DNA from: an uncultured Mollicutes bacterium
GTDB taxonomy: Bacteria > Bacillota_I > Bacilli_A > ML615J-28 > CAG-313
DNA length: 64,000 nt
Direction: 5' to 3'
NCBI GenBank assembly: GCA_900539265.1
Contig: UQBM01000001.1
Span: 62,001 to 126,000, forward strand
The position numbers and the translations under genes were made by a program. Shown in pieces: positions 17,237-26,172 of the stretch. The notes beneath the pieces were generated by a model that was not told the DNA's origin, ran no database searches, and saw only the letters and a program-made list of their open reading frames with translations. Within the stretch, counting starts at the first letter, position 1. Every line of letters begins with the position of its first letter.

Positions 17237-17545
17237 ATGAGAAAAGAAATAGATGAAAATTTATTATATTTGATTTATTCAGTAGTAGAAGAAATACCAA
17301 GAGGAAATGTTGCTACTTATGGTCAAATTGCAAAATTAATAGGTAGAGAAAATAATTCTCGATTTGTAGGTAGAGCTTTAAAAATGTCTCATTTGTATGG
17401 TGAATATCCTTGTCATCGCGTTGTTAATCATAAAGGTAGAGTTGTAATTGGTTGGGATGAACAAATCACATTACTAAAAGCAGAAGGTATTTCATTTAAA
17501 GATGAATATCATGTCGATTTAAATAATTATAAATGGAGAGTTTAG
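17237..17545 (+). CDS. O6-alkylguanine-DNA alkyltransferase-like (MGMT/Ada C-domain) protein
   Basis: This 102-residue protein is equivalent to the C-terminal half of Ada/Ogt: IPRGNVATYGQIAKLIG (helix-turn-helix that flips bases), RFVGRALKM and the active-site loop YPCHRVVNHKGR, with the acceptor cysteine retained. Because it has Cys in PCHRVV, direct transfer of alkyl groups from O6-alkylguanine is plausible, although stand-alone short versions may act as lesion recognisers. The start is put at ATG 17237, with GGTGA just upstream, rather than at the GTG codons 9-12 nt earlier. It ends 36 nt before the Nudix gene, which may be co-transcribed. Confidence 0.85.
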   Translation: MRKEIDENLLYLIYSVVEEIPRGNVATYGQIAKLIGRENNSRFVGRALKMSHLYGEYPCHRVVNHKGRVVIGWDEQITLLKAEGISFKDEYHVDLNNYKWRV

Positions 17546-17581
17546 ATTTTTAAAAAATATTAAGAATATAGTGGTAAAAAT

Positions 17582-19150
17582 ATGAAAAGAATATTAAAGT
17601 ATGAATCTAAAAGAAAAATAAATAAACAAAGATTTAAATTTTTTTTACATAAAGGTGGAGCAGTTAATTTTTTTTTAATTTTGGCAACAACTATTTATAT
17701 TATAGCAAATAGTATGAAGCAAATTATAGATACTATAAATAAGAATGAATTAACTTTTATTTTTGCTACTATTTCATTAATAGCAGCTATTTTTGCTTTA
17801 ATTGCCCAAATTATTAAGTTTTGTCTTGATTGGAAAAAGTTTTTTTCTCCAGTAGCCAATGTGTATGAATACAAAAATAAAATAAATAAAGATTATGTTT
17901 TAAAAATCTTTTTTACAAAAGAGGATAAAGCATTATCAGAAAAAGCTTTACAAAGTGGATATGTTATTGCTAGAAGAGAAAATTCGAGTTATATATATTC
18001 AGATAAGGTAAATGAACTCCTATTTAAAGGAAAATATGATTTAAAAGTTATTATTAAAAATAAAATTGTAACTGAAGAAGAACAAATTGTGCTAGCATCT
18101 ATTCTTCAAAAATATGTTGAATCTAAAGGTAATATTTATAATGATCAATTACTAGGTCAAGTTACGGATTTGTTTATAGACTTACCAAAAGAAATTGTTT
18201 TAAATAAGACTTGCTATTTTAGTAATAAAGCAACTAATGATATTGTATATTCTAAATTTTGTTCTAAAACGAAACAAACATATGAATTTAATGGTTATAA
18301 ATTTACTTTAGATGCCAATAATCAATTATATGATTTAATTGATTCTAATGCGGCCAACATCATAGGTGTTTCAACTATTATTTTAACAAATGATAATCAT
18401 TTAATTTTATCTATTCAAAATAGTAATAGTGATGAATCTGCTGGTTTAATTGTTGCAACAGGGTCGGGTTCTGCAACTGTTAAAGACTATCAAAAAAATC
18501 AATCATTTTATGAATTTTTGACAACAGGAATGGAAAGAGAATTAATTGAAGAAACCTCTAATTCTTTAAGGTATCAAGATTTATCTTTATGGTTTAGAAT
18601 TTTTAATCAAAATAGTATTAGAAAATATAAACATCAAGAAGAAAAATTACAAAATAGATTAAAAGAATTATTTAAACCAAATAGTACAAAGGTTTATTGT
18701 TATAATAGAATTTTACATCGAGGTGGTAAACCAGATTTTTTTGGTATCACTAAAGTAAATTTAACATCAGCACAAATTAAACCACTCATAGATGATTGTA
18801 ACATTCATACTAAAGAATTACTTATAAACGAACTGAAGTTAGTATTGGATAAAAGAAAAGATAAAATAGATGAAGTTTTAAAAGCCCATGATGTAATGCT
18901 TTCTAAACTTAATAATGGAACTATTATAGATGGTAATTATAGTGTTATTAAAGAATTTATTGATTTAAAAAAAGAAGTAACAAAAAATTATAAACTTAAG
19001 TTTCGACCATTGGAATATGAAAATTTAGGACTTTTTATAATTAGTTTAGATAGTTTAAAGAATATGACGTTATTAAATGATAATACAATATTTTCTTTAC
19101 AAGTAGAGTATATGGTTAAATGTTTATTAAAGGTTATTGAAGAGATTTAA
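17582..19150 (+). CDS. Two-TM membrane protein with a divergent Nudix-like domain
   Basis: The 522-residue protein has two N-terminal membrane helices (about residues 28-46 and 60-82) and a long Lys/Asn-rich cytoplasmic part. Around residues 260-330 it reads IIGVSTIILTNDNHLILSI, then VATGSGSATVKD and GMERELIEETSN. The last has the REL-x-EE core of a Nudix box, preceded by a glycine-rich loop, but the 'G-x5-E' spacing is stretched. Nudix enzymes hydrolyse nucleoside diphosphates linked to another group. A membrane-anchored form may sense or degrade a nucleotide signal, as in some anti-phage nucleotide systems, but no partner cyclase is adjacent. No family name is claimed, and activity is unproven. 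Confidence 0.55.
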   Translation: MKRILKYESKRKINKQRFKFFLHKGGAVNFFLILATTIYIIANSMKQIIDTINKNELTFIFATISLIAAIFALIAQIIKFCLDWKKFFSPVANVYEYKNKINKDYVLKIFFTKEDKALSEKALQSGYVIARRENSSYIYSDKVNELLFKGKYDLKVIIKNKIVTEEEQIVLASILQKYVESKGNIYNDQLLGQVTDLFIDLPKEIVLNKTCYFSNKATNDIVYSKFCSKTKQTYEFNGYKFTLDANNQLYDLIDSNAANIIGVSTIILTNDNHLILSIQNSNSDESAGLIVATGSGSATVKDYQKNQSFYEFLTTGMERELIEETSNSLRYQDLSLWFRIFNQNSIRKYKHQEEKLQNRLKELFKPNSTKVYCYNRILHRGGKPDFFGITKVNLTSAQIKPLIDDCNIHTKELLINELKLVLDKRKDKIDEVLKAHDVMLSKLNNGTIIDGNYSVIKEFIDLKKEVTKNYKLKFRPLEYENLGLFIISLDSLKNMTLLNDNTIFSLQVEYMVKCLLKVIEEI

Positions 19151-19160
19151 AAACAAATAA

Positions 19161-19202
19161 AATAGGTATATATTATGCGAAAAGGATATACCTATTTTTT
19201 TG
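19161..19202 (+). terminator. Intrinsic terminator
   Basis: AATAGGTATAT (19161-19171) pairs with ATATACCTATT (19186-19196), followed by T6. It separates the Nudix gene from the pot operon promoter. Confidence 0.85.
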
Positions 19203-19237
19203 TTGTCAAATTTTGCAAAAATATATATACATTATGG

Positions 19238-19266
19238 TTGACATTTATAATAATAATTCGTATAAT
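19238..19266 (+). promoter_or_regulatory. Consensus promoter of the potRABCD operon
   Basis: Perfect TTGACA (19238-19243), a 17-nt spacer and perfect TATAAT (19261-19266). The 5' leader of about 55 nt runs to potR. A long frame that opens inside this promoter is not the gene start. Confidence 0.85.
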
Positions 19267-19326
19267 ATGATGGTGTTTAGAAATATTAAACAAAAAGTTT
19301 ATTTTAATAAAACAAAAGGAGGAAAT

Positions 19327-19860
19327 ATGACAATTGGTAATAAGATTAAAAATCTTCGAAATCTTTGTCAATTAACTCAAGAAGAATTAGCAGATCGCTG
19401 TGAGTTAACGAAGGGATATATTTCTCAATTAGAAAACGATTTAACTAGTCCATCAATTAGTACGTTAACAGATATATTGGCTGCTTTAGGTACTAATCTC
19501 CATGAATTTTTTAAAGAAGAAGAAGAACCACAAATTGTTTTTACTAAGGATGACTATTTTGAAAAAACCTCCGATGATGTGAAAACGATTTGGCTTGTTC
19601 CTAATGCGCAAAAAAATGAAATGGAACCTATATTATGTGAATTAAAACCTAAGGCAGAGGCAACCTTAGATATGCCTCATGAAGGTCAAGAATTTGGTTA
19701 TATCTTAGAAGGTAGTATTACAATTGTTTATGGTAATTATAGGTATGTTTGTAAAAGTGGAGAAACTTTCTATTTTACTACTGATAAAAACCATTATATT
19801 TATAATCATACAAATCAGATTGCGAAAGTTATTTGGGTTAGTAGCCCACCAAATTTTTAG
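19327..19860 (+). CDS. potR: XRE-type regulator with cupin domain, polyamine operon
   Basis: The 177-residue protein has an N-terminal Cro/cI-type helix-turn-helix (LTQEELADRCELTKGYISQL) and a C-terminal cupin (about residues 105-175; PHEGQEFGYILEGSITIVYG, SGETFYFTTDKNHYIYN). This build matches PuuR/PotR-type regulators that bind a small ligand in the cupin. As first gene of the operon it probably controls its own transcription in response to polyamine levels (inference from position). RBS AAAGGAGGAAAT fixes ATG 19327; the frame is open further upstream but that overlaps the promoter. Confidence 0.85.
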   Translation: MTIGNKIKNLRNLCQLTQEELADRCELTKGYISQLENDLTSPSISTLTDILAALGTNLHEFFKEEEEPQIVFTKDDYFEKTSDDVKTIWLVPNAQKNEMEPILCELKPKAEATLDMPHEGQEFGYILEGSITIVYGNYRYVCKSGETFYFTTDKNHYIYNHTNQIAKVIWVSSPPNF

Positions 19861-19877
19861 GTATTATGGAGGAAATG

Positions 19878-21101
19878 ATGGTAAATAATAAGTTAATTGA
19901 ATTAAAAAATATTGTCAAATCGTATGATGGTGAAATAGTTGTTGATCATATGAATTTATATATTCGTGAAAATGAATTTATTACACTAGTTGGTCCTTCA
20001 GGATGTGGAAAAACAACTACCCTTAGAATGATTGGAGGCTTTGAAAAACCTGATGAAGGTGAAATTATTATGAATGGTCAAGTTGTAAATGATTTACCTC
20101 CTCATAAAAGACCGATTAATACTGTTTTTCAAAAATATGCACTCTTCCCTCATCTTAATGTTTATGGTAATGTTGCATTTGGTTTAAATAATCGAACATA
20201 TCAAGAATTAATAGATTTTTATACTTTAGAGAAAGTAAATAAGAAGGTAGAAGAATTATATCCTAAAAAAGATATAGAAAAAAAACCATCTAGACTACAA
20301 TTAAAAAAAGCTATCAATGCATTGATAGATGAAAGTGTTAAGAATGCTCTTAAGATGGTTAATTTAGAGGGATATGAAAAAAGAAAAGTTGACTCAATGT
20401 CTGGCGGTCAACAACAGCGAATTGCAATCGCTAGGGCTATTATTAATAAACCTAAAATATTACTTTTAGATGAACCACTTGCGGCACTTGATTTAAAGCT
20501 TAGACAGAATATGCAATATGAATTAAAAGAGATGCAAAGAAAATTAGGTATTACCTTTATTTTTGTTACGCATGATCAGGAAGAGGCTTTAACAATGAGT
20601 GATACAGTAGTTGTTATGAGTAAAGGGGTTATTCAACAAATTGGAACACCAGAAGATATTTATAATGAACCTAAAAATTCTTTTGTTGCAAATTTTGTAG
20701 GTGAAAGCAATATTATTCAAGGTATTTATAACGGAAATAAACAAGTAACTTTTATGAATCAAACTTTTGAGTGTGTTGATGAAAACTTTAAAATTGGTGA
20801 AGAAGTTCAAGTAGTTATTAGACCAGAGGATTGGGATGTAGTACCACTTGATAAAGCAAAGTTGATTGGTAGGGTTGATGCCTCTGTTTTTAAAGGTGTT
20901 CATTTTGAGCACTGTGTAATAATTCAAGAAAAAGAACTCATCGTGCATACATATGAATTTGTTAAAGTTGGTGAACAAATCGGTCTAAATGTTGATCCTT
21001 ATGAGATTCATTTGATGAAAAAAGAAATGGTCGATGCTGAAGAAGTTTTAGAAGAAATTTTAAATGCTGAGGATGGAATTGTTGAAGATGAAGAGATTTA
21101 G
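19878..21101 (+). CDS. potA: Spermidine/putrescine ABC transporter ATP-binding protein
   Basis: The 407-residue ATPase has Walker A GPSGCGKTTT (39-48), the Q-loop (FQKYALFPH), signature MSGGQQQR, Walker B ILLLDEPLAALD and the switch histidine in FVTHDQEEAL. A C-terminal TOBE-type regulatory domain (about 285-385, VRPEDWDVV) follows. It powers polyamine import with PotBC. The distance from Walker A to the signature is about 135 residues, against about 100 in typical PotA. An extra helical stretch (about 105-145, TYQELIDFYTLEKVNKKVEE) is inserted in the helical subdomain. The start at 19878 is chosen because GGAGG lies 5 nt upstream; ATG at 19866 overlaps that RBS. Confidence 0.9.
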   Translation: MVNNKLIELKNIVKSYDGEIVVDHMNLYIRENEFITLVGPSGCGKTTTLRMIGGFEKPDEGEIIMNGQVVNDLPPHKRPINTVFQKYALFPHLNVYGNVAFGLNNRTYQELIDFYTLEKVNKKVEELYPKKDIEKKPSRLQLKKAINALIDESVKNALKMVNLEGYEKRKVDSMSGGQQQRIAIARAIINKPKILLLDEPLAALDLKLRQNMQYELKEMQRKLGITFIFVTHDQEEALTMSDTVVVMSKGVIQQIGTPEDIYNEPKNSFVANFVGESNIIQGIYNGNKQVTFMNQTFECVDENFKIGEEVQVVIRPEDWDVVPLDKAKLIGRVDASVFKGVHFEHCVIIQEKELIVHTYEFVKVGEQIGLNVDPYEIHLMKKEMVDAEEVLEEILNAEDGIVEDEEI

Positions 21102-21918
21102 TAAATTATCAATTCCATATTTAATTTGGATGATACTACTAGTAATGATTCCCATTGGTATTTTAATTATAATGGCTTTTCAAAAAACTAATGGTATCAA
21201 AATTTTTGAGGGTAAACTAGATTTTAATAATTTTAAAGTTCTTGCTACACCAAAAGTTATTGAATCTTTGTGGCTTTCATTTTTATATTCTTTAGTTGCT
21301 ACTATTTGTTGTATTATTATTGCTTATCCAATTGCGTATATTATTGCAAGAGCACATTTTCATAATCGCTTTTTGGTTTTATCATTTTTAGTTCTTCCAA
21401 TGTGGTCTAATACTTTACTTAGAACTAAAGCAATTGCTAGTTTATTTATGGAAGGGAATATTATTTCATCTATGTTTGCAAAAATTGGATTAATTTTGCC
21501 TACTTTAGATTTATATGGTAAACCTCTTGGGGTTATTATTGGAATGGTTTCCATGTATTTACCTTTTATGATTTTGCCAATTTATACAGTGCTTGAAAAA
21601 ATTGATCATTCTTTATATGATGCAAGTGATGATCTTGGAGCTAATTCATTTAAAACTTTTTGGAAAGTAACTTTTCCAATTTCCTTAAAAGGAATTATTA
21701 CGGGAGTTATTCTTGTTTTCTTACCATGTGCTACTGGATTTGGAATTGCTGAGGGTCTTGGTGAATCAGGATTAATTGGTACTTTTATACAACAACAATT
21801 CGGAAATAATTCAACATATGGGATTGGCGCTTTAATATCATTGGTTATTCTAATTATTATTACCGTCTCTTTATTTATCGTTGGAAAGGTTGATAAAGAA
21901 GGAGAGACATTGTTATGA
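21088..21918 (+). CDS. potB: Spermidine/putrescine ABC transporter permease
   Basis: This 276-residue permease has six hydrophobic segments, beginning IPYLIWMILLVMIPIGILII. The coupling-helix motif near 185-200 (LYDASDDLGANSFKTFWKVT) is the EAA-type loop that contacts PotA. Its start overlaps the end of potA by 14 nt, so translation is coupled. It pairs with PotC to form the membrane channel. It is closest in layout to PotB, and the operon order R-A-B-C-D supports this. Confidence 0.9.
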   Translation: MKRFSKLSIPYLIWMILLVMIPIGILIIMAFQKTNGIKIFEGKLDFNNFKVLATPKVIESLWLSFLYSLVATICCIIIAYPIAYIIARAHFHNRFLVLSFLVLPMWSNTLLRTKAIASLFMEGNIISSMFAKIGLILPTLDLYGKPLGVIIGMVSMYLPFMILPIYTVLEKIDHSLYDASDDLGANSFKTFWKVTFPISLKGIITGVILVFLPCATGFGIAEGLGESGLIGTFIQQQFGNNSTYGIGALISLVILIIITVSLFIVGKVDKEGETLL

Positions 21919-22757
21919 ATAAGGCTAAAAAAATATGTTCAATCTTATTTAAAGTAATTTTTTTAGGACTTGCTATTATTTTAATATATATGCCAATTGT
22001 TGTAATTGCTTTGCAATCATTTAATGGTTCTAAAAATAATGAAATTTTTACAGAATTTTCTTTTAAATGGTATGGTGGGTTAATTTCTCCTGAAACTTTT
22101 TTAACAGGAAATGATATTCAAAATGCAAGAGATTTACAAAAAGCTATTCTAAATACTTTGACTATTACAATTTTATCAACTTTAATTTCAACAATTTTAG
22201 GAGTTATTTTTGCTTTAGGAATTCATTCTTTATCGAGAAAAAAACGTCAAAGAATGATTCTTTTGAACAATGTTCCTATTATAAATGCTGATATTGTTAC
22301 TGGTGTCACTTTAATGATTGTTTTTTCTATTATTTTTTCAGAATTAGGTTTTACAAGTTTACTATTATCACATATTTTCTTTTGTATTCCATATGTGGTA
22401 TTAAGTGTTTTACCAAAATTATCTGAAATTGATAATAATCTATATGATGCGGCTGTTGATCTTGGATGTAATCCTTTTAAAGCTATTTGTAAAGTAATTT
22501 TACCTGCTATTAAATCAGGTATTTTAATGGGCATGCTTTTAGTTTTTACAATGAGTATTGATGATTTTACAATTAGTTTTTTTACAGGAGCTAGAGTCTT
22601 CAGCAACGTTTCAATGATTGTCTATTTGAGAAAGGGGAAAGCACTATCTCCTAGTGTTTATGCCTATAATACCATTTTAACATTTGGTATATTATTTGTT
22701 TTAGTTGGTTATAATTTATATGTTCATTTTAAGAACAAAAAGAAAAAATCAAAATAA
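21915..22757 (+). CDS. potC: Spermidine/putrescine ABC transporter permease
   Basis: The 280-residue protein has an N-terminal TM (VIFLGLAIILIYMPIVVIAL), several more hydrophobic spans and an EAA loop (LYDAAVDLGCNPFKAICKVI). The start overlaps potB by 4 nt (ATGA). It ends in a Lys-rich cytoplasmic tail (NKKKKSK). It forms the heterodimeric channel with PotB. Confidence 0.9.
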   Translation: MNKAKKICSILFKVIFLGLAIILIYMPIVVIALQSFNGSKNNEIFTEFSFKWYGGLISPETFLTGNDIQNARDLQKAILNTLTITILSTLISTILGVIFALGIHSLSRKKRQRMILLNNVPIINADIVTGVTLMIVFSIIFSELGFTSLLLSHIFFCIPYVVLSVLPKLSEIDNNLYDAAVDLGCNPFKAICKVILPAIKSGILMGMLLVFTMSIDDFTISFFTGARVFSNVSMIVYLRKGKALSPSVYAYNTILTFGILFVLVGYNLYVHFKNKKKKSK

Positions 22758-22780
22758 TTAAATAATTGGAGGAAAAGATT

Positions 22781-23887
22781 ATGAAAAAATTATTATTATG
22801 TTTTGTTATTGTATTTGTTAGTGTATTTTCTTTAACAAGTTGCAAGAAAAAACAAAAATTATATTTACTGAATTGGAATGAGTATTTAAATGGTGATTTG
22901 GTAACAAAATTTGAAAAGAAATTTAATTGTAGTATCGTTCATTTACCAAGTGAGTCAAATGAAGATATGTATACAGTTATTAGTAATGGACAATATGCAG
23001 TAGATGTTGCAATTCCTTCTGATTATATGATTCAAAAACTTGTTAATGAAAAATTATTACATAAACTTGATTTTAATAAAATGTCTAATTATCAAAGCGA
23101 TATGTTCGATGAAAATTTAACAAAGTTAAGAAAATCATACTTTGAAGATAATGAATCATATGCGGTACCATATTTTTGGGGTACAATTGGCATTATGTAT
23201 AACGATCGTACAGCAGGTCTTGAACAAAAAATTAAAGATAATGGTTGGGATGTTTTCTTTGATGATACATTAGTGGATAAAAATCAAATAAAAATGGGTA
23301 TGTATAATAATCCTCGAGATGCAATTGCGGTAGCAGAGTTATATCTTGGTTATAGTTTAAATGAAACCGATAGTACGAAATTAAATAATGTACAAAATCT
23401 TTTAATAAATCAAAGTAGAACTTTTGATGTTAAATATGCCTCAGATGATTTAAAAAAATGGGTTGCTGGAGGGAAAAATTTAGATTTTGCAATGGTTTAT
23501 TCGGGAGATTTCTTTGATCAGTTATATATTTTAGAAGAGGATGGTTCAGATCAATATATTAATATGTATGTACCAGATAACACCAATCTATATTTTGATG
23601 CAATGGTAATTCCAACTACATCCAAAAATCCTGATCTTGCTTATGAATTTATAAATTTTATGCTTGATACTGATAATATTGTTGAAAATGTATCGTATGT
23701 TGGATATTGTCCTTGTACGAAAGCCTCAATCGAAGCTTTAAAAAATGATGAATATTATTCACAATTATTAGAAACTTATCCGGCATTTTATCCTGGTAAT
23801 GCTATTAATGGAGAGATATATTATGATTTAGGTGATGATATTTATAAGAAACTAACAGATATATATAATGCAGGAAGAAATGCATAA
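22781..23887 (+). CDS. potD: Spermidine/putrescine-binding lipoprotein
   Basis: The 368-residue solute-binding lipoprotein has signal MKKLLLCFVIVFVSVFSL with lipobox LTSC, so it is tethered outside the membrane and delivers ligand to PotBC. Family landmarks include LYLLNWNEYL at the mature start, VDVAIPSDYMIQKLVNE, AVPYFWGTIGIMYN and FAMVYSGDF, as in PotD/PotF polyamine receptors. TTGGAGGAAAAG sets ATG 22781, not the in-frame ATG 15 nt earlier. Last gene of the operon. Spermidine versus putrescine preference cannot be told from sequence. Confidence 0.9.
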   Translation: MKKLLLCFVIVFVSVFSLTSCKKKQKLYLLNWNEYLNGDLVTKFEKKFNCSIVHLPSESNEDMYTVISNGQYAVDVAIPSDYMIQKLVNEKLLHKLDFNKMSNYQSDMFDENLTKLRKSYFEDNESYAVPYFWGTIGIMYNDRTAGLEQKIKDNGWDVFFDDTLVDKNQIKMGMYNNPRDAIAVAELYLGYSLNETDSTKLNNVQNLLINQSRTFDVKYASDDLKKWVAGGKNLDFAMVYSGDFFDQLYILEEDGSDQYINMYVPDNTNLYFDAMVIPTTSKNPDLAYEFINFMLDTDNIVENVSYVGYCPCTKASIEALKNDEYYSQLLETYPAFYPGNAINGEIYYDLGDDIYKKLTDIYNAGRNA

Positions 23888-23904
23888 AATTTAAATTTTA
23901 TATT

Positions 23905-23940
23905 AAAAACTAAGTTTATTTTAATGAACTTAGTTTTTTA
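23905..23940 (+). terminator. Terminator of the pot operon
   Basis: AAAAACTAAGTT (23905-23916) pairs with AACTTAGTTTTT (23927-23938), a perfect 12-bp stem with its own T-tail. Confidence 0.9.
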
Positions 23941-23981
23941 ATTTATAGTAGAAATTAACAAATAATAATAGGATTTAACTC

Positions 23982-24010
23982 TTGGCAATTTTGTAAAAAT
24001 ATGCTATAAT
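23982..24010 (+). promoter_or_regulatory. Promoter of the amidase lipoprotein gene
   Basis: TTGGCA (23982-23987), a 17-nt spacer and TATAAT (24005-24010) lie 24 nt before the start codon. Confidence 0.8.
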
Positions 24011-24034
24011 AATGGTGAAAAGAAGGTGAATTAA

Positions 24035-26161
24035 ATGAATAAAAAAATATCTTGTCTTTTATTAATTATGTTGGTATGTTTGCTTATGTCGGGATGTAAT
24101 AAAAAGCATACACATAATTATAAAGATGCAACTTGTACACAGCCTAAAACATGTATTATATGTGGACAAACAGAAGGTAATCCTTTAGGACATATATATG
24201 ATAATGATTGTGATGATATATGTAATGTTTGTGAAGAAACTAGAATTGTACAACATCAATTTAGTGATGCTACATGTGAAAATCCAAAAACTTGTGTTAT
24301 TTGTGGCAAACAAGAAGGACAGGCCTTAGGACATTTATGGGCTGATGCAACTTTTGATGAGGCTAAAAAGTGTTCTAGATGTGGAAAAATAGAAGGTAAT
24401 GATCTATTAACTGAAGCTTTAAAAGAGTTTATTCCTCAAAATACTTCTACAAAATTAGATTTACCAAGTTCTATTTTGGGATATGATGTAACTTGGACAT
24501 CATTAGATAAAGATGTTATGCTAGATGATGGTGTAATTGTTGCAAGTGATATTAAAAAAACCGTTAAATTACAAGCGAAAATTGAAATAGATAAAACTAC
24601 ATATATAAAGACTTTTGAAATTGGTGTTAATAGCACTAGTGTATCCAAGGGTAAATATGATGTAGCTTATAATTATTATGTAACTAAACTATCGAATGGT
24701 CTTGTCAAAGATGTAACCTTGATTAAGAAAGATTATAATGGATGTAGTGTAAGATATTTAAGCCTTGATGAAAATATAATTACATCAGATGGTAAAATCA
24801 AACAAACGACAGTTGATCAAAGTGTTATTATGAATATATATGTAATTCAAAATGGTATTGCAGTATTATATCCAACTGAAGTTACAGTATTATCTTTTAC
24901 AGCTATTCAAAGAATAGAGCTTACGAAGGTAATTGTGGATCAAATGATAGAAGATTTTCAAAATGGTGTAATCACAACATTATCCACATTTAATGATGAA
25001 TATGGAGTAACTATAAATTGGAATTCTAATATTCCTGAATTCTTTGTTTTAGAAGATAAGGTTTTGACACCAATTACTAAAACAAATGTAAGACTCAATT
25101 GTACATTAAGATATGATGAAGTTTCAAATTCTATTGAGTATGATTTAGAAAATGTTGGTGGTAACATGACAGAAGAAGAATATATTACTGAGCTTGTAAA
25201 ATATATTAGTAAAATAGAATTAAAAGGTTCTATTAATCATTTGCATAAAGAATACAATGATGAATTATTTTTAGATTATCAAGAAAGAATCAATTCATAT
25301 GGAGTTTTAAATTTAGCAATGCCTACTAGTCCAGTAGTAAAAAAAGAATATATGGTGGATATCAATAGAACGGATTTTAAAAATAAATTTTTTGGTTCAG
25401 GAACACTTGGTACAAATCTTAAACCAATAGTTGGACAAAATTATTTAAATGAAAAATTTTATGAAGGGTATCAAATGCCAAATAATAGTAACATTTTATG
25501 GATTACTGTTCATGAAAGTGCGATGACTTTAAATGGACAAACTGCTGAATTTTTAGCAAAAGTACAATATCGTTATGCTTTTGAACAAAATGATGCTAGA
25601 GCTGCTTCTTGGAATTATCAAGTTGATGCGTATAATATTTATCAAAGCTTTGATGATAATGTTATTTGTTGGCATGCTGGAGATGGTACTGCAACTCCAG
25701 GAAGTGGTAATAATAATGGGATTGGAATTGAAATGTGTGTAAACCAAGATGGAAATTATGAGGGAACACTTGCTAATAATGCCAAACTTGTTGCATCACT
25801 TATGTTACAATATAATTTGACTCTTGACAATGTCAAACGCCACTATGATTTTTCTGGTAAAGAATGTCCTAGTTATTTAATTAGAACTGGACGTTGGGAA
25901 GAATTTATTGAAATGGTAAGAAAAGAGTATCTAATTCAAAAATATTTATATGGAGCAACCATTGAATATCAACTTTCAACAGATACTTATCAAACAACTG
26001 ATGAAGTATTGGATAATTTATTTATTGAAGGTGGAAATGGTCTTTGGTATAATAAACCAGTATCAGTTGAAACTGAGATTGATTTTGTAATCCATGTTAC
26101 AAAAAATGGTAAAAAATATACATCATCATCAACTATTATGTTATTACCAGATGAAAACTAA
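24035..26161 (+). CDS. N-acetylmuramoyl-L-alanine amidase-domain lipoprotein
   Basis: The 708-residue lipoprotein has lipobox LMSGC at residue 21. The mature N-terminus has tandem Cys/His modules (HTHNYKDATCTQPKTCIICG, ENPKTCVICGKQEGQALGH, KKCSRCGKIEGN), each with a CxxC pair. Beta-rich, Ig-like segments follow to about residue 380. An Amidase_2/PGRP-type domain (about 440-625) contains the zinc ligands: VHES (H near 493), KRHYDFSGKECP (H near 603, C near 610), plus CWHAGDG. It would cleave the MurNAc-L-Ala amide bond of peptidoglycan from outside the membrane, in growth, separation or defence. A further beta domain closes the protein. Monocistronic promoter; psuG follows after 11 nt. Confidence 0.85.
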   Translation: MNKKISCLLLIMLVCLLMSGCNKKHTHNYKDATCTQPKTCIICGQTEGNPLGHIYDNDCDDICNVCEETRIVQHQFSDATCENPKTCVICGKQEGQALGHLWADATFDEAKKCSRCGKIEGNDLLTEALKEFIPQNTSTKLDLPSSILGYDVTWTSLDKDVMLDDGVIVASDIKKTVKLQAKIEIDKTTYIKTFEIGVNSTSVSKGKYDVAYNYYVTKLSNGLVKDVTLIKKDYNGCSVRYLSLDENIITSDGKIKQTTVDQSVIMNIYVIQNGIAVLYPTEVTVLSFTAIQRIELTKVIVDQMIEDFQNGVITTLSTFNDEYGVTINWNSNIPEFFVLEDKVLTPITKTNVRLNCTLRYDEVSNSIEYDLENVGGNMTEEEYITELVKYISKIELKGSINHLHKEYNDELFLDYQERINSYGVLNLAMPTSPVVKKEYMVDINRTDFKNKFFGSGTLGTNLKPIVGQNYLNEKFYEGYQMPNNSNILWITVHESAMTLNGQTAEFLAKVQYRYAFEQNDARAASWNYQVDAYNIYQSFDDNVICWHAGDGTATPGSGNNNGIGIEMCVNQDGNYEGTLANNAKLVASLMLQYNLTLDNVKRHYDFSGKECPSYLIRTGRWEEFIEMVRKEYLIQKYLYGATIEYQLSTDTYQTTDEVLDNLFIEGGNGLWYNKPVSVETEIDFVIHVTKNGKKYTSSSTIMLLPDEN

Positions 26162-26172
26162 AAGGAATGATT

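Noticed and set aside
19213..19326. N-terminal extension of potR
   Set aside because: It covers the consensus promoter; AAAGGAGG directly precedes ATG 19327.
20589..20978. A 129-codon minus-strand frame inside potA
   Set aside because: Antisense to a certain gene, Asn/Phe/Ile-rich composition, no ribosome binding site.
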